This document shows, in pieces, positions 11,574 to 23,559 of a stretch of DNA of 64,000 nt. The notes beneath the pieces were generated by a model, which searched no databases, was not told the origin of the DNA, and was given only the letters and a program-made list of their open reading frames with translations. Each line of letters begins with the position of its first letter. The first letter of the stretch is position 1. The position numbers and the translations under genes are program-made. This DNA comes from Rhineura floridana (taxonomy: Eukaryota > Chordata > Lepidosauria > Squamata > Rhineuridae): NCBI RefSeq assembly GCF_030035675.1, contig NC_084480.1:120428738-120492737 (forward strand). The letters are read 5' to 3'.

Positions 11574-13500
11574 GAAAGACTCCTCTGAATGAAGAACATC
11601 AGCGTTCATCCCGTACTACGGCTGCTACTTTTCTAAACATTCAGTCAATAGTTTCTGAAAATAAGAGAGGACTCAAAGATGAAGATATTTTTTGTTTGTT
11701 GTAATGGCTTTCATTTTGGAACTAGATATTTTGTTTTCAGGGAACATTAAACTACTTAAAATGAGTGCTACGTACCCATTCCCCCCCCCATTGTTCCAAA
11801 ATTGGATATCATTGTTACGTTCTTGAATTTACTATCTTGGTGCTTGCTTACTTGTCCTTCCTATTTAATTTACTGCATGCCCAACAAACTGCTTATGAAC
11901 AGCATTTATATAGAACATGAAAGTGTCACAGTGCTTTACATATGTAGGCCTAGTTTCCTGCATGAGGGACTTGACACAAAAGGAAAAATGAATCTTCCAA
12001 GACAACCAATCAAAGAGGAGGCAGAAGAGTGTTGGGACCTGGGCTCTGACAGAGGGACGGGAGGAATGACAGCTTCTGGGGAGGAGAGTCATCAATCCTG
12101 AGAGGGCAATGATAGCCACCCCGCCTGTTCCTCTACCCTCTCACACTTATTGGGCTTATTGGCCCAAGTCCCCCACAATAGTACCACCCAATGAGACAGT
12201 GCAGGTTGAGCAAGAGCTGGCTGCTCCTTCCATGATCACCAAAATACTACACCACCGTAGAGAGAGGAACAGAGGTGGCTGCTTGTGATTTCTTTCTAGG
12301 CAGCACCATGGGGCCAGTCCTCCCTGTCCAGTGCCCAGAGAAGGTGGGCAAATGAGAGGAATGAAGAGCAGCCACTTCTTTACCTTGCTCACACTCTTCC
12401 CTGTTTCCCCACCCCCAGAATTGGCAGAGCTCAACGGAAGTGGTGCCACTGGAGTGGCTAGAGGGATTCCTTCTGGGGGAAATGTCCCTCTCATACTGGG
12501 TTTGCAGGCCCCGCAAGAAGGATAACTAGCTAAATGCATGCCAGTGCCTTGTGATACGTTCTGTAGCAGTGCCAGCACAATGTTGCTTGCTGTGAAATGC
12601 CAGCACAGTAATTGTTACACCCTATCCTAAACACTTCTTTGTTGGCCAATTGACTTGATGAAGTGGCGTTTCTGTGGAGATTGGTCTGTGGTGTTATGAA
12701 CCCCTTGCATCAAGTACATTGTAACACTATCGAGAAAGCATTTATGAAAATATTCGTTACTTTAGGAACTATTTTGGTAAAGAATCTTTAGCACTCCTAC
12801 AAAACAAGCAATTTTCTGGCTTCTGTGAAGAAATGACTATGAAACTACTTGAAGTCTAATGTAGGTATGCCCAGGGAAGCATCATGTAATGTCTCTCAGC
12901 CCCAATTTTTCAATCTGTATAATGGGATTTATATTACCCTCCCAAGATGTTTTTTGTTGGTGCATTTTAAAAGTGCTATTTAAAGTATGAATAACAATTT
13001 TTGCTCAAAATATCACATTAACAAGCTGATTGCTCTGATCTCTGAGCAGATGTGTAGAACAGCAGGAGGTGAAATTTTGCTACAGCTTGTCAACCACAGC
13101 ATATTATTTTCCTTCTGCAGAAGACACTAGTGTGGACTTCACAAATAATAAATTAAGAAGCAAAAAGACACAAAACTATTAACTTGGCACAGCCTAATAG
13201 TAAAGAGCACAATTTCTCCAATTTAACTACAAAAAATAAATAGTTATAACAGCCAAAGATTAACAGTCCTACAAATATAAAAAATGATGACTCTAAAACA
13301 TGTGTTCAAAAGGAACATCACTGAGTTATACAATGCATAGGAATTCTTTTTATTTTCATTTTTGGCAAGACAAAGTTGTTTTTATAAGCAAATTATTTCC
13401 CCTCCTCCAAAGTTAGTTTTAGAAATGCTGTGAAAAAGTTGACTTTTGAAAAATAGAAGGCCCAAATAAATACTTGTTTTGTGTTTCTTTATCTCGGTAG
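11574..13500 (+). other. INIP: Probable INIP 3'UTR and downstream sequence
   Basis: No other gene is seen. The stretch is AT-rich with a GC-richer island at 12000-12550 of unknown nature. It has AATAAA hexamers near 13146, 13234 and 13464. How far the INIP transcript extends cannot be told from the sequence. Confidence 0.4.
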
Positions 13501-13902
13501 CAAATACAGCTGTTAAATGTATGTGCTTGGAACAAAAACAACTCCAGAGAGTTTCAGTGGCAGTTAGGGCAAGTTATAGATATTTAATATTTTAGCCCAT
13601 ATTTAATCACTGTTAGTGTAATTTTGTGTGTCTCGTGTCTTCTGTGGAACTCCTGACTATGAATTGGCAGACAAAATCCCTGGCTGGCCCTCATACCCAT
13701 GGCTACATTGAGAAAGGTCAAGTACATTAATCAGTACTACTGAGGGACCTTGGGAAAGCACCAGTTGTTCTTTCTTGCAGATCAAACTGACATTCATTCA
13801 GCTGGGAAATATGAGCAGCCTGCAGTGGTGGTCATAGACACCAGATGATGCTCATCTCATCTCCTCAACATGAATGAAATTTTCCTAACATCCTAGATCA
13901 GA

Positions 13903-14035
13903 GGTGAGAAACCTTTGGCCCTCCAGATGTTGCTGAACTATAATTCCCTTCAGCTCCAGCAAACATGGCCAATGTCCAGGGATGATGGGAGCTGGAAGTT
14001 CAGCCACATCAGGAGAGCCTAGGTTCTCCACACCT
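13903..14035. repeat. Foldback element
   Basis: GAGAAACCTTTGGCCCTCCA and GATGTTGCTGAACTATAATT on the left pair with GCTGGAAGTTCAGCCACATC and GAGAGCCTAGGTTCTCCACA. Confidence 0.65.
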
Positions 14036-16221
14036 ATTGTAGATGATGGTGAAGAGAGAAGGTAAGGGGGCCAATGCTCCAGATTCCCTTTCTAGTAGCT
14101 AAACTGTATTTTTCACACCAGATACATCAACCTAACACAATTATTGTAATTATGAGATGGGAGAGAGTGTAGAATCATATATAAGCTGCTCCAATCAACT
14201 TGGAAGAAGAGTGGAATATAAATATACAAGACCTGCATCAAAGGTTTTGGTGTGGAGTGCTCCTGTTCAGGGTACCAGCCATCCCCTTTCCCCAGATTCT
14301 CCATTCCATTACCCCTTATCCCCACAGTTTTCAGTCTCCTCTCAAAATAGACACACAGGGTTCTGTGGCCACTCAGCATGCTCAGCCCTCACTAGACTTT
14401 TTCCCGTCTGAAACCCTGGAGATCCATTCCCATTAAGTGTTGGCAGTACTGAGTTAGTTGGGCTAGTGGCCTGCTCAGTATAAAGCATCTTCCTATGTTA
14501 AGTCCACTCTCCTACCTCCTAACACCCCATTCTGTAGTATGTGTAGACTAGTCCACTCTCTTCCTGTTCCAAGCAGACCAGGGTCTTTGCCATAGCAGTG
14601 CTAGATGTGAGAAATTAGTGTGAAATGGCAGGCACATTAATATGACAAAGGCACTTGCATATATGCATGGGGATTATTCAACAGAGCCTTTTCTTAGTTA
14701 TCTGCAGAAGTCCATACATACCCTCATTTTTTTCTCACAAGGCAGACCACTTTCAGAAAAACCATGTGGGGATAGCCTGAGTTATTTTCTGTTGTTTCTC
14801 CGTAATTTTCCACAGGTCAGGAACGTTGCTTCTTGCCTGATTATCTGTCACTTTCTAATCTTGTGGTTTGGGAAATACACCATACTTTTTACACCCTCTA
14901 TCTCACTTCTGCAGGTGCTAGAAGCAAGTGACCCTAGACTTTGTTTCTAAGCAGAAAGTAAATGTCACCTTGGAAATAGGTAGTGATAGCCCAACCTGTA
15001 TAAATCAAGATGTGGATTTCAAAGTACCATTACAGAGCAGCAAATTGCCACTTTATTATTTGGGAAGGGGTGTGTATTCTATTTAGGTATTCTGCTGGGC
15101 ACAAAAATGTCTTGTGTCACTAGGCCATATGCCTATGATTTTGTATGTCAAAGCATTTCAGGGTTATTTAGTTCTCAAACAGGGAATGTGACATTACTGT
15201 CACTTTGTTTTCTGTCAGGAGTTAAGTACGTTCAAGGCTTGGGTAGCTTGCTTATGACAACATCATTTGAATGGCTCTTGCCAACTCAGTCATGCCCTTA
15301 CAGAAGCAACAGTTACTTCCTTGTGTAAAAAATATATATGTAAGTATAACTAAAAGACATAGATGCACATTTTTCATCGACGCTGTCGGACTTTAGGATC
15401 AATGATTGAGCATATGTGCCTTTTTTAGTATAACATTCACTTTTTGTATAACCTCATTTAAGACTATAAGCAATCATCAATCAAAACGTCTCAGAGAAAG
15501 CTACTTTTACCAGTTCTAACCACAGCAACTTCAAATAATCATGACTTTCTAAGGGTTTGGAGGATATATTACAAGCAGCAAGAAAAAGAAACAAAACATC
15601 AGCAGCTGTCAGGTTATACTTCAAACTTTATTTCCAAGGCATTTCAGTGACTAGTGCTTCACACTTTCATGTTATCTCTGGTAATACATTACATTAGAGT
15701 GGGGGTGTCCGCCTCATGCTATAGAACTTGCCATATTCCCTTGTGAATCCAGACCTGTGGACCTAACCTATGAAAAATAGCACCATAGGATATCCTCATA
15801 TTCCCATAATAAATAAAAATCTGCCAATGATTTTAAAGGCGCATCTGAGCAAATAAATGCTGTAACCTTTTGATAATATCATTTTGTTAAGTAAGTCTGA
15901 TTCTGCATTTTTGGTTTCTGTTTAGAGCTTCCTCACACTTTTCATCAAGAAATGCAGGATCTGTCTGATGGCAAACCACAGGAACTATACAGCCCCCTGT
16001 TGAAGCAACTGGGGGTTGAGAGCAGGAGCATTGCTTTAGGGGGAAGCTTTCTCCCTCTCATTCATATTCTTTTTCCCATTTTTCATTTGCATTTCACTAC
16101 AACTTTCTTTTTCTGAACACCTCCTTCCTGTCATGAATTTTCCTATTTGCATTTTGTAAACCTGCATCTGGCTCTACTTTTACATTGTTTGTCCTCTTTA
16201 AACTCCAGACTCTTTAAAGCA

Positions 16222-16356
16222 GGAATGGAAAACCTGTGGCCCTCCAAACTTCGTTAGTTTCCAACTCGCATCAGCCCCAGCTAGCATGGCCAGGGATGAT
16301 GGAAGTTGTGGTCCAGCAACATCTGGAAGGCCACAGGTTCCCCATCCCTGCTCTAA
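16222..16356. repeat. Foldback element
   Basis: The left arm (AGCAGGAATGGAAAACCTGT, GGCCCTCCAAACTTCG) pairs with the right arm (AACATCTGGAAGGCCACAGG, TTCCCCATCCCTGCT). The stem extends more than 30 bp outside the common core. Confidence 0.75.
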
Positions 16357-17236
16357 AGGCTAATTGTAGCTGAGAATGTGAGCCTGTATCTGGGTTATAC
16401 CACTTTTGACTACAAGTGGGGGGCTCACATGATTGCTGTTCCCTATAACAATAAAATTAGATGTCAGCAAGGAGAGTCCTAGTCCAACCTTCTCCCTGAC
16501 ATGTTACATTTCTATGTGCAAAGAACTGCGTTGTATGGAGAAACATTTGATCATATGGTCCCTCACATTCTGAAATGGTACAATCCAGAGATAGGGTTTA
16601 TCACTTCTCTGGGAACTTGAGTTGCACTCTGCTAGAGCATCACAATCTTAGAAGAGAAAGTTGTGAAGAAAACAGACATTGAGTCCTTCCATTGCATTGG
16701 AGCCCAAAGGGTAATTATTTAAACATTTAGTACAGAATCATGCAGACACATTTAACTGAAACAGAAAGAGATGAGGAATCTTAGCTTGTTTTTCTTCCTG
16801 GCAAATAAATATGTAGATAGAGCAGTACAGAAGTATTTTACAGAGGAACTAAAACTTCAACCAGCAAATTTTCTTTTAGACAGGCTTTCATGTCAAAGTG
16901 GCAGGAACACAGTTTCAGAAGCAACTGCTGTCCAAACTGTGATATAGTCTTAAATGGATATTAAACAGACCAGTTGAATGCATTTATCTGACCTGGAGGA
17001 CAAAAAAGGTCTGTCATCCATGCTAATATGTTAAGCTAATGTGTTCCACAATTATTATTTTTAAATGTTAGAATTTTGATCGATCTAAATGAAACAGAAG
17101 TAATATAAACAATTCCAATACTTTCCAATAGCTAAGTAACTCCATTCCAAAAAGCAGGAAGATAAGTTAGGAAAAGATGTGTATGCATATATATTTATTG
17201 AATCAAAAGTAGTTTTTGTGTGTGCTTGCTTGGTGT

Positions 17237-17371
17237 TTATTCAGCTCTTTGTCCTGGGGTGATTGGTCCATTTGCACGTGAATACTCATGCTGCCCTTCC
17301 TCCTCCAAAGCCAAGATGTCTGGTATCTCATCAGATTCTGAAGACAAGTCAGTGATAGCAAAATCTGGAAT
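17237..17371 (-). CDS. Terminal exon of an unrecognised minus-strand gene
   Basis: An acceptor (TTTCTTCCTCTGCAG) is followed by 44 codons and a TAA: IPDFAITDLSSESDEIPDIL, then ALEEEGQHEYSRANGPITPG, then QRAE. The long pyrimidine tract, the acidic Ser-rich composition and the AATAAA overlapping the stop look like a genuine last coding exon rather than chance. No repeat family explains it. I do not recognise the protein. It is not HAUS6, the usual neighbour of PLIN2 in mammals, as far as I can recall that sequence. Upstream exons should lie at higher coordinates; only one weak candidate (24424-24475) was seen. It could instead be a remnant of a processed or decayed gene. Confidence 0.45.
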   Translation of the reverse strand: MPDFAITDLSSESDEIPDILALEEEGQHEYSRANGPITPGQRAE

Positions 17372-17649
17372 CTGCAGAGGAAGAAACTCAAATAAATTGG
17401 AAGGCAAAATTTTAAACATTAAGAACCTAGGACCCAAGCTGAGGACAATGGAAGCAGGGCAGCATAATTTCCTCCCATTTCAGTTATTGGTGTATAGCGC
17501 ATCACATGTAAAATGAAATAACATGCGTCTTATCACAACAAGGAGGTCACATAGGATTAACGTAATGAAAAATTGCATCTCTGGTATCAATTTCATAGTG
17601 AGAAGTAAAAGGAGACTCAAAAGACTTTAAACCAAATTGTGTTAATCTA

Positions 17650-17850
17650 GGAAGCTATCCTACACTCTGTTAGACCATTGATCCAGGTAGCTCTGTATTG
17701 TCTATCCTGAATAGTGGTGGCTCTTCAGAATTTCAGACAGGAAGCCTTTCCCAGCCAGCACAACCTGGAGGTGCCAGGGATTAGATCTGGGATCTTCTGC
17801 ATGTGAAGCATGTGCTCCACTGTAGTTATGGCTATCTGTGGAGGCCTGGC
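17650..17850 (-). mobile_element. Diverged copy of the SINE-like repeat
   Basis: GGAAGCTATCCTACACTCTG at the left and GATCTTCTGCATGTGAAGCA with a decayed tRNA-like end at the right match the copy at 19.3 kb. It lies just upstream of the terminal exon at 17371-17237, in what would be that gene's last intron. Confidence 0.5.
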
Positions 17851-18357
17851 CCCTGTTGCAGGAGGTTTGTCTGGGAATTGTACTGAAGCCCTCTCTCACT
17901 GAAAGCAAGAGTCCTACCCCTAGACCAACAAGCTCGAGCCAAACCTTTCCCTCCTCCTTGCTTGCATCTCTGCAGTTATGTCCCTGACCTCCAGTTGTTT
18001 TTCTCCTGAGCTGGACTCTGATACCAAAAGTGAGATCAACTAGTGTCAAAATCTCTGTCTATGTGTCCCTCATTGCTCTAATTGATTGCCTCCAAATCTG
18101 TGTTTCTCAAGCAACGGCAGGAATGTATTCTCTACTGGAGGAGAGAAAAGGACTGAGTACCAATAACCCAGTTCAAAGGAAATTATAGCAGACAATCAAG
18201 CTACAGGAAAATAATAGATAATTTTGATGGACGGGGGTGATGGGGAATTAAAGGTTGTCCTTTAAGGCACAGTGTTAAGCTGTGTACAGTACAGGTAGCC
18301 TTATACAGATCTTGGTGTTCCATTATAGATTAGTTGGGAGCATTATATACATGTCAA

Positions 18358-18541
18358 CAGGGCTGTGGTCGGTCCGTTAAACCTTCGACTCCGACTCTAT
18401 TTTTCTACTGTCCGACTCCGACTCCATAAATGGCAAATGTATATTAATTTATTAATATTAATATATTAATTTTATTTTGAAGCCGGAGTTGGTACATTTC
18501 TACTGACTCCACCCAAAATTGCTTCCAACTCCACAGCCCTG
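18358..18541. mobile_element. Nonautonomous hAT element (MITE) with 8-bp target duplication
   Basis: A 184-bp element begins CAGGGCTGTGG and ends CCACAGCCCTG, with a perfect 8-bp duplication CATGTCAA on both sides (18350-18357 and 18542-18549). Eight-base duplications and CAG-starting terminal repeats are hallmarks of hAT elements. The interior carries repeated CGACTCCGACTC blocks and an AT-rich centre, with no coding capacity. Confidence 0.9.
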
Positions 18542-18961
18542 CATGTCAAGCATCTGCTTAACGAGACCTGGGGATGTGGTTGTACATTTCCAAGTACATT
18601 GCTTACCAGAATCACCTAAAACAGGATGCTATGTATTTGATGCATAAACTCTTATACATTACAGGCCAACTCTGCAGCAGAGTTCTCTTACTTGCAATGA
18701 ATAAAACCTCCATAGAAGGCTTTTAAGGAATCACTACATGGCTTGGTTTAATTTCTTAAAAATGTCAGGTCTACTATACACAGACTTGCCTTCAGAGTAA
18801 GAATAGGTAGGATCAGCTACACATTATTTTTAGATTTTGGACATAAACATACTGTTCTAACTATATGCTATGTGCTGGTCTCCTTATTGCTATAATAATT
18901 TGCTTACGCTTACGGGATGAGACAGCAGGGAGTTTTCTGTTCCAGCAATGCCATTGACTAA

Positions 18962-19102
18962 GGCAGCCTTTCCCAACCAGTGTGTCTCCAGATGTTGTTG
19001 GACCACAATTCCCATCTTTTCTGACCATTGGCAATGCTGGCTGAGGCTGATGGGAGTTGTGGTCCAACAACATCTGGAGGCACACTGGTTGGGAAAGGCT
19101 GG
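18962..19102. repeat. Foldback element, long arms
   Basis: The left arm (AGCCTTTCCCAACCAGTGTG then TCTCCAGATGTTGTTGGACC) is matched in reverse on the right (GGTCCAACAACATCTGGAGG then CACACTGGTTGGGAAAGGCT). A short spacer (CTTTTCTGACCATTGGCAATG) separates them. It shares the CCAGATGTTGTTGGAC core with the other foldback copies, but the outer arms are particular to this copy. No coding capacity. Confidence 0.85.
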
Positions 19103-19267
19103 ACTAAGGTTTTTTGGTGGGATGTGTGGCATGGTTTGATTGTGTGGAGCTGTCTTCATTCTTCACTTTCATCTCTATTATAATCTACTGTGAGCATATT
19201 GTGTAGCTAAGGCTACAATCCTACACACACTTTCCTGGGTATAAACCCTACTGAACACAGTGAGACT

Positions 19268-19432
19268 TAAGTAGAAACATAGGAAGTTGCCTTATACCAA
19301 GTCAGACTGTTGGTCCATCTGGTTCAATACTGTACAATGATTGACACCTATCCTACCTGGAGTCACCAGATAGTGAGTTTGGGACCTTCTGTATACAAAG
19401 CCGATGCTGTACCACTCAGCTATGGCTGTGCA
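19268..19432 (-). mobile_element. SINE-like repeat with tRNA-like end
   Basis: Reads AGGAAGTTGCCTTATACCAA through CTGTACCACTCAGCTATGGC. The minus strand of the right end resembles a tRNA head with an A box (GCTGAGTGGTACAGC). A second, more diverged copy lies at about 17650-17850. A copy in the other orientation is at about 59365-59455, and a left-end fragment is at about 42340-42385. Confidence 0.6.
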
Positions 19433-19599
19433 TAAGATTGCTCTGATGTTTACTTGAATGCTAACAGAACATATACATATGTATCAACAATGGCAAAATG
19501 AAGGTACCCTTGGGTCTACTGCTGTATTATTACACATTAATCCTATATGCAGAATACTAACACCATTTTTTTTTTAAAAAAAACCAGGGATAACCAATA

Positions 19600-19722
19600 T
19601 GGTGCTTTCCAGGTGCTGTTAACACTCCAACTCCCATCACCCCTAGCCAACATGGCCAATGTTCAGGGATGATGGAAGGTATAGTCCAACAACTTCTGGA
19701 GGGGCACACATTAGCCACTCTT
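19600..19722. repeat. Foldback element, diverged
   Basis: GTGCTTTCCAGGTGCTGTTA and CTCCAACTCCCATCACCCCT face GGTATAGTCCAACAACTTCT and GGAGGGGCACAC. Confidence 0.55.
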
Positions 19723-20992
19723 GCTTTAAAGATTCTGGGAAAAGAAATGAGAAGAAACACAAATTCTACTATGTTACAGCCTATTGAATGCATGGAAGCA
19801 GGGAAGGCTCCAGAGGTTGGCAAGGCTGGGCATTTGCCAGGGCCTTAAGTCCAGCAGAGGGCCCAGTACCCTAACAATACTATTTCCATTTTATTTATTA
19901 TTTGATTTATATCCCGCCCCAGCAGGGGCCCAGGGCAACACAAAGTATTCAAGATGATTGGGTGCAGTTTAAGAGAATTCTCAGTTTGTGTGCTTTGTCT
20001 CTTTCTAGGTTAGGAGGGCTCAAGTGAGGGTGGTGTAACCTGGTGCAAGCACCATATGGAACAAAATGGGAGGGTAATAAACAAATATATATATAAAAAC
20101 TTCCAATTGCAGGGGTGGGAAGAGAACCCTGACCTAGCTGGCCTGCTGAAAAACTATGTAATGAATCAACATTCATTATCTCCTGTTTTAGGATTATAGT
20201 GTCTTGTGGGCAGGAGCCTTAGATATCATTTAATATATATATTCATCAGAATCGCCTAAAGGTGAAATCTACAGGCAACCCAACAGATTTATCAGAGTTT
20301 TCCCTCCAGCTTGTTGACATGAGGAAAAATCTACAATAAATGTTCCACTTTTTAAATTATAAAAAAAGTAACCCATGTTTAGATATTAACAATAGGAATA
20401 TCACAGTGGTAATAAGGAACTAAACAGAGTGACTTTTTCTAAAAGGCCTGTAAAGCTGTACCATGACCTCAGTTGCTTCTCACAGGTCTTTGACCCACAC
20501 CAGCTGCATTTAGCTAGCCATAATGTTCAGCACAAAGTTGTGACCTTTCAACTACCCAAGCTGCAATGCACTACACAGAAACTCTAAGAGGGATGTTTGC
20601 AGCCTGATGCAATCCTAGAGCCATTTACAGCAATAAGAAATTCTAGATTGATCAAGGGTGATAAAGAGAAGGAATCAGTATAAATTTAATCCAAATTAGG
20701 ATTTTTTTTAAGAAAAGGGGTATGTGATTAACTTTGCCAGCAAAAATGCTTTCACCAGGCTTAAAAAAAGTGTGAACCCTAAGAAAAAGTCTGAAGCTGG
20801 CAGACTGACACTGCCCCATGCAGAGTTCATTATTTAAATTTTCTTAAATTACTGCCTTGGTTGCTGGAGTACTGAAATCCGTTAGTTTTAAGTTGTTTGC
20901 ATAGAATTTTTTATTTGTCCTTATGTCCACTTTGTCAGATGGAATCCTGACTCTTCCTATTAATATTTCTGATGTGTATTGCATTAGAACAG

Positions 20993-21112
20993 CCTTTCCC
21001 CCCCAATCTGGTGCCCTCCTGATGTTTTAGACTGCAACTTGTACCAGCTCCAGCCAGCATGGCCAATGTGATGATGGAAACTGTAGCACAACAAAACTAC
21101 ATCAAGAAAATC
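20993..21112. repeat. Foldback element, strongly diverged
   Basis: GGTGCCCTCCTGATGTTTTA and CCAGCTCCAGCCAGCATGGC are recognisable. The right arm (ATGGAAACTGTAGCACAAC) is degraded. Confidence 0.5.
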
Positions 21113-21362
21113 TCACCACCTGACCTGCTTAAGTCAGGACCATCTGTGACAAAACCCATTTCTTAGTCTCGTGTCTTTCTTTAAAGAAAGGCTGGGAATA
21201 GGTACAAAGTATTGAGGGCTTTCTCCACACACAGCAAGCATTAGCTTTTAAATTCATTAGTATTTACCTATTCATGCTCTCACTACTATTGACAGACCAT
21301 CATTTGAAAGTTTTACATATTTGAGGAGCTTGTGCATTACCCATTTGTTAGCTACAGCTTAA

Positions 21363-21585
21363 AATAGAAATGGACTGCCTTCGAGTCGATTCTAACTTAT
21401 GGCGACCCTATGAATAGGGTTTTCATGATAGGTGGTATTCAGAGGACGTTTACCATTGCCTCCCTCTGAGGCTGAGAGGCAGTGACTAGCCCAAGGTCAC
21501 CCAGTGAGCTTCATGGCTATATGGGGAATCGAACCCTGGTCTCCCAGGTCGTAGTCCACCACCACAATGTATATGAAGAATATCC
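21363..21585 (-). mobile_element. Sauria-type SINE, reverse orientation
   Basis: The left edge is the BovB-like tail (CTTCGAGTCGATTCTAACTT). The centre and the B-box complement (GGGGAATCGAACCCTGG) follow, and the tRNA head is degraded at the right. Confidence 0.85.
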
Positions 21586-21894
21586 ATCTTCTAGCCAACA
21601 TTTTTACATGCAGCAGCCAAATATTAAATCATTTATTAGTAAATCACTGTTATAATACTTAAGTGGCAAAACCACAAATTTTAATTGAAGTCTGCTCTTT
21701 CTAGAAACAAGAACCATGGGTTTTAGAACATGTTCAATGATGCATGTTTGCATCTGTGGTTCAACGAGCCAGGTTAAAAGGAAGTAAAAGTCAAAACAAA
21801 GCTACCAATTTGAATTCAAAGCTCAGATCTGCAACCAATATTCATTGTAGGCATTAAATTGTTCTATATCACATCTCCTATAACCAAAGATCTA

Positions 21895-22012
21895 TGTCAG
21901 GGTAGCTAATGTTGTTGGACTGTAACTGCCATCAGCCCGTTAGTATGGCAAAAGGCCATGGATGATGGGAGCTACAGTACAACATCTAGAGGGCACCAAG
22001 ACGGCCACCACT
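21895..22012. repeat. Foldback element, diverged
   Basis: CTAATGTTGTTGGACTGTAA faces GGGAGCTACAGTACAACATC. The centre keeps GCCATGGATGATGGGAG. Confidence 0.55.
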
Positions 22013-22453
22013 GATCTAAGTTATTACTTATAGCTCAGCTATTGCACTGTTTACAATAGTAATGCTAGTATTGGCTTTCAAGAACCCAGAGCGAGGCAAG
22101 TCACCTGTCATTTTGTCCATGCTGTATATTTAGTGTGATGCTATCCTGCACAAACATGCCTGAATATCATCCTCAGATGCCCCTTTTCATGCTCTCACAC
22201 CTTCAGAAGTGATTATTAGGAATAGAGGCCTTTCGGGCAGCAACATTCTTGCCAAGAAAATGAAACTGCCACTAAGTCCAATGGTTCTGGTACCAGGTGA
22301 AACCCTTTTAATTTTCCTAGGAATTTAAACTTTACCTGAAACAGTGAGTAGAAGCCTAGACTTGCTGTTCTTCTTGCCTTAAGAATTTAGCTAATTGTTA
22401 ACTGGCGTTTTGCATTCAGCAATACTACTTCAGGAGACTTCAGGCTAGAATAA

Positions 22454-22642
22454 AAAAATGTAAATGTACTGCCTTCAAGTCAATTCTGACTTATGGTGAC
22501 CCTCTGAGAAGGGTTTTCATGAGGCTGAGAGGCAGTGACTGGCCCAAGGTCACCAGTGAGCTTCATGGCTATGTGGGGATTCGAACCCTGGTCTCCCAGA
22601 TCGCAGTCCAACATCTTAACCACTACACCACACTGGCTCTAG
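22454..22642 (-). mobile_element. Sauria-type SINE, reverse, internally shortened
   Basis: Same family as the copy at 21.4 kb. About 35 bp are missing between the BovB-like tail and the central GAGGCTGAGAGGCAGTGACT. The tRNA-like end (CACTACACCACACTGGCTCT) is kept. Confidence 0.85.
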
Positions 22643-22897
22643 CGTTACCTTAATAGCATACAAGTATAGCTAGATAACCTATTTTAAGACTGTGGGTTAC
22701 GGCCTTGGCCGTTTCTTAAAGTCAGAACTTTGGGGCTTAGGTACCATACTACAAAACATTTTGAGATGTCATCACACAGTGTAGTCTCTTAGGAGTGTTC
22801 CATTAAAGTCTTTAGAGAAATGTAGGAAGCCAAAGTTCTGCCAATTGTATTGTCTTCAAGGCAGCGTTTTTGGCATTACAACTAAACCAGCTTCCAC

Positions 22898-23025
22898 TAA
22901 CCTGGTACTCACGCTGTTCTGAAATACAATTCCCATCAGCCCCAGCTAACATGGCTATGATGGCTAGGGCTGATGATAACTATAGTCCAAAACATCTGGA
23001 GGCACCAAGTTGGTGCAGGTTGAAC
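22898..23025. repeat. Foldback element
   Basis: CTAACCTGGTACTCACGCTG and ATACAATTCCCATCAGCCCC face AACTATAGTCCAAAACATCT and GGCACCAAGTTGGTGCAGGT. Confidence 0.6.
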
Positions 23026-23559
23026 TAAACTATTAGTGATCAGACTTTCTGCCCACTTCTACACAGTAAGGGCCACCAACAGGTACATTTCTAAACCTAA
23101 AAGCCAGCTTTAATCATAGTCCTCAATATAAATTTAGAAGCACATGGAATTTGTTTTCATGCAGATGACCAATGCTCATGCAACACCAGAATTGTTTAGA
23201 GGGAAGATTTCACATCCTAAAGGGAAGGAGCAGGATGACCATGTCTTGCAGCCTATTCCTGATCCTGAAACCACAGATTAATTGTATAGCTAAAGCGGCA
23301 GAGATTACTACTACTTCTTAGCCAGCCAAGGTGGTTGATGAACATTTACTGCCAAATATTCACACTATTCCCTGAATGTAACTAGACAATGCTATCCAGT
23401 GGCAGCATACCAAGACACCAGAACAAGAAATCATGCATTATATATCCATGTTTTGGTTGGCATAGTTAATTTTAAAGCAAATGCTCAAAAGGATTTTGTA
23501 TACTAGGGAAATTGTAAGCAGTGAATCATGATTTTACTGGATATTCATATGTCAGAAAA

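Larger units (their letters stand above)
13500..17236. other. Intergenic between INIP and the unrecognised minus-strand exon
   Basis: Only two foldback repeats (13.9 and 16.2 kb) and a SINE-like scrap near 14.46 kb are recognisable. A segment at 15925-16120 is open in one plus frame (LPHTFHQEMQDLSDGKPQEL) after an AG, but it has no donor or known homology that I recognise. Confidence 0.5.

Noticed and set aside
12156-12578. 140-codon minus-strand frame in a GC-richer island downstream of INIP
   Set aside because: No recognisable motif, no splice context that fits, and competing frames of similar length on both strands.
15925-16120. Possible plus-strand exon after TTTCTGTTTAG
   Set aside because: The acceptor is fair and the frame open, but no donor follows and the frame ends in a low-complexity phenylalanine-rich stretch; INIP already has its complete last exon at 11.5 kb.
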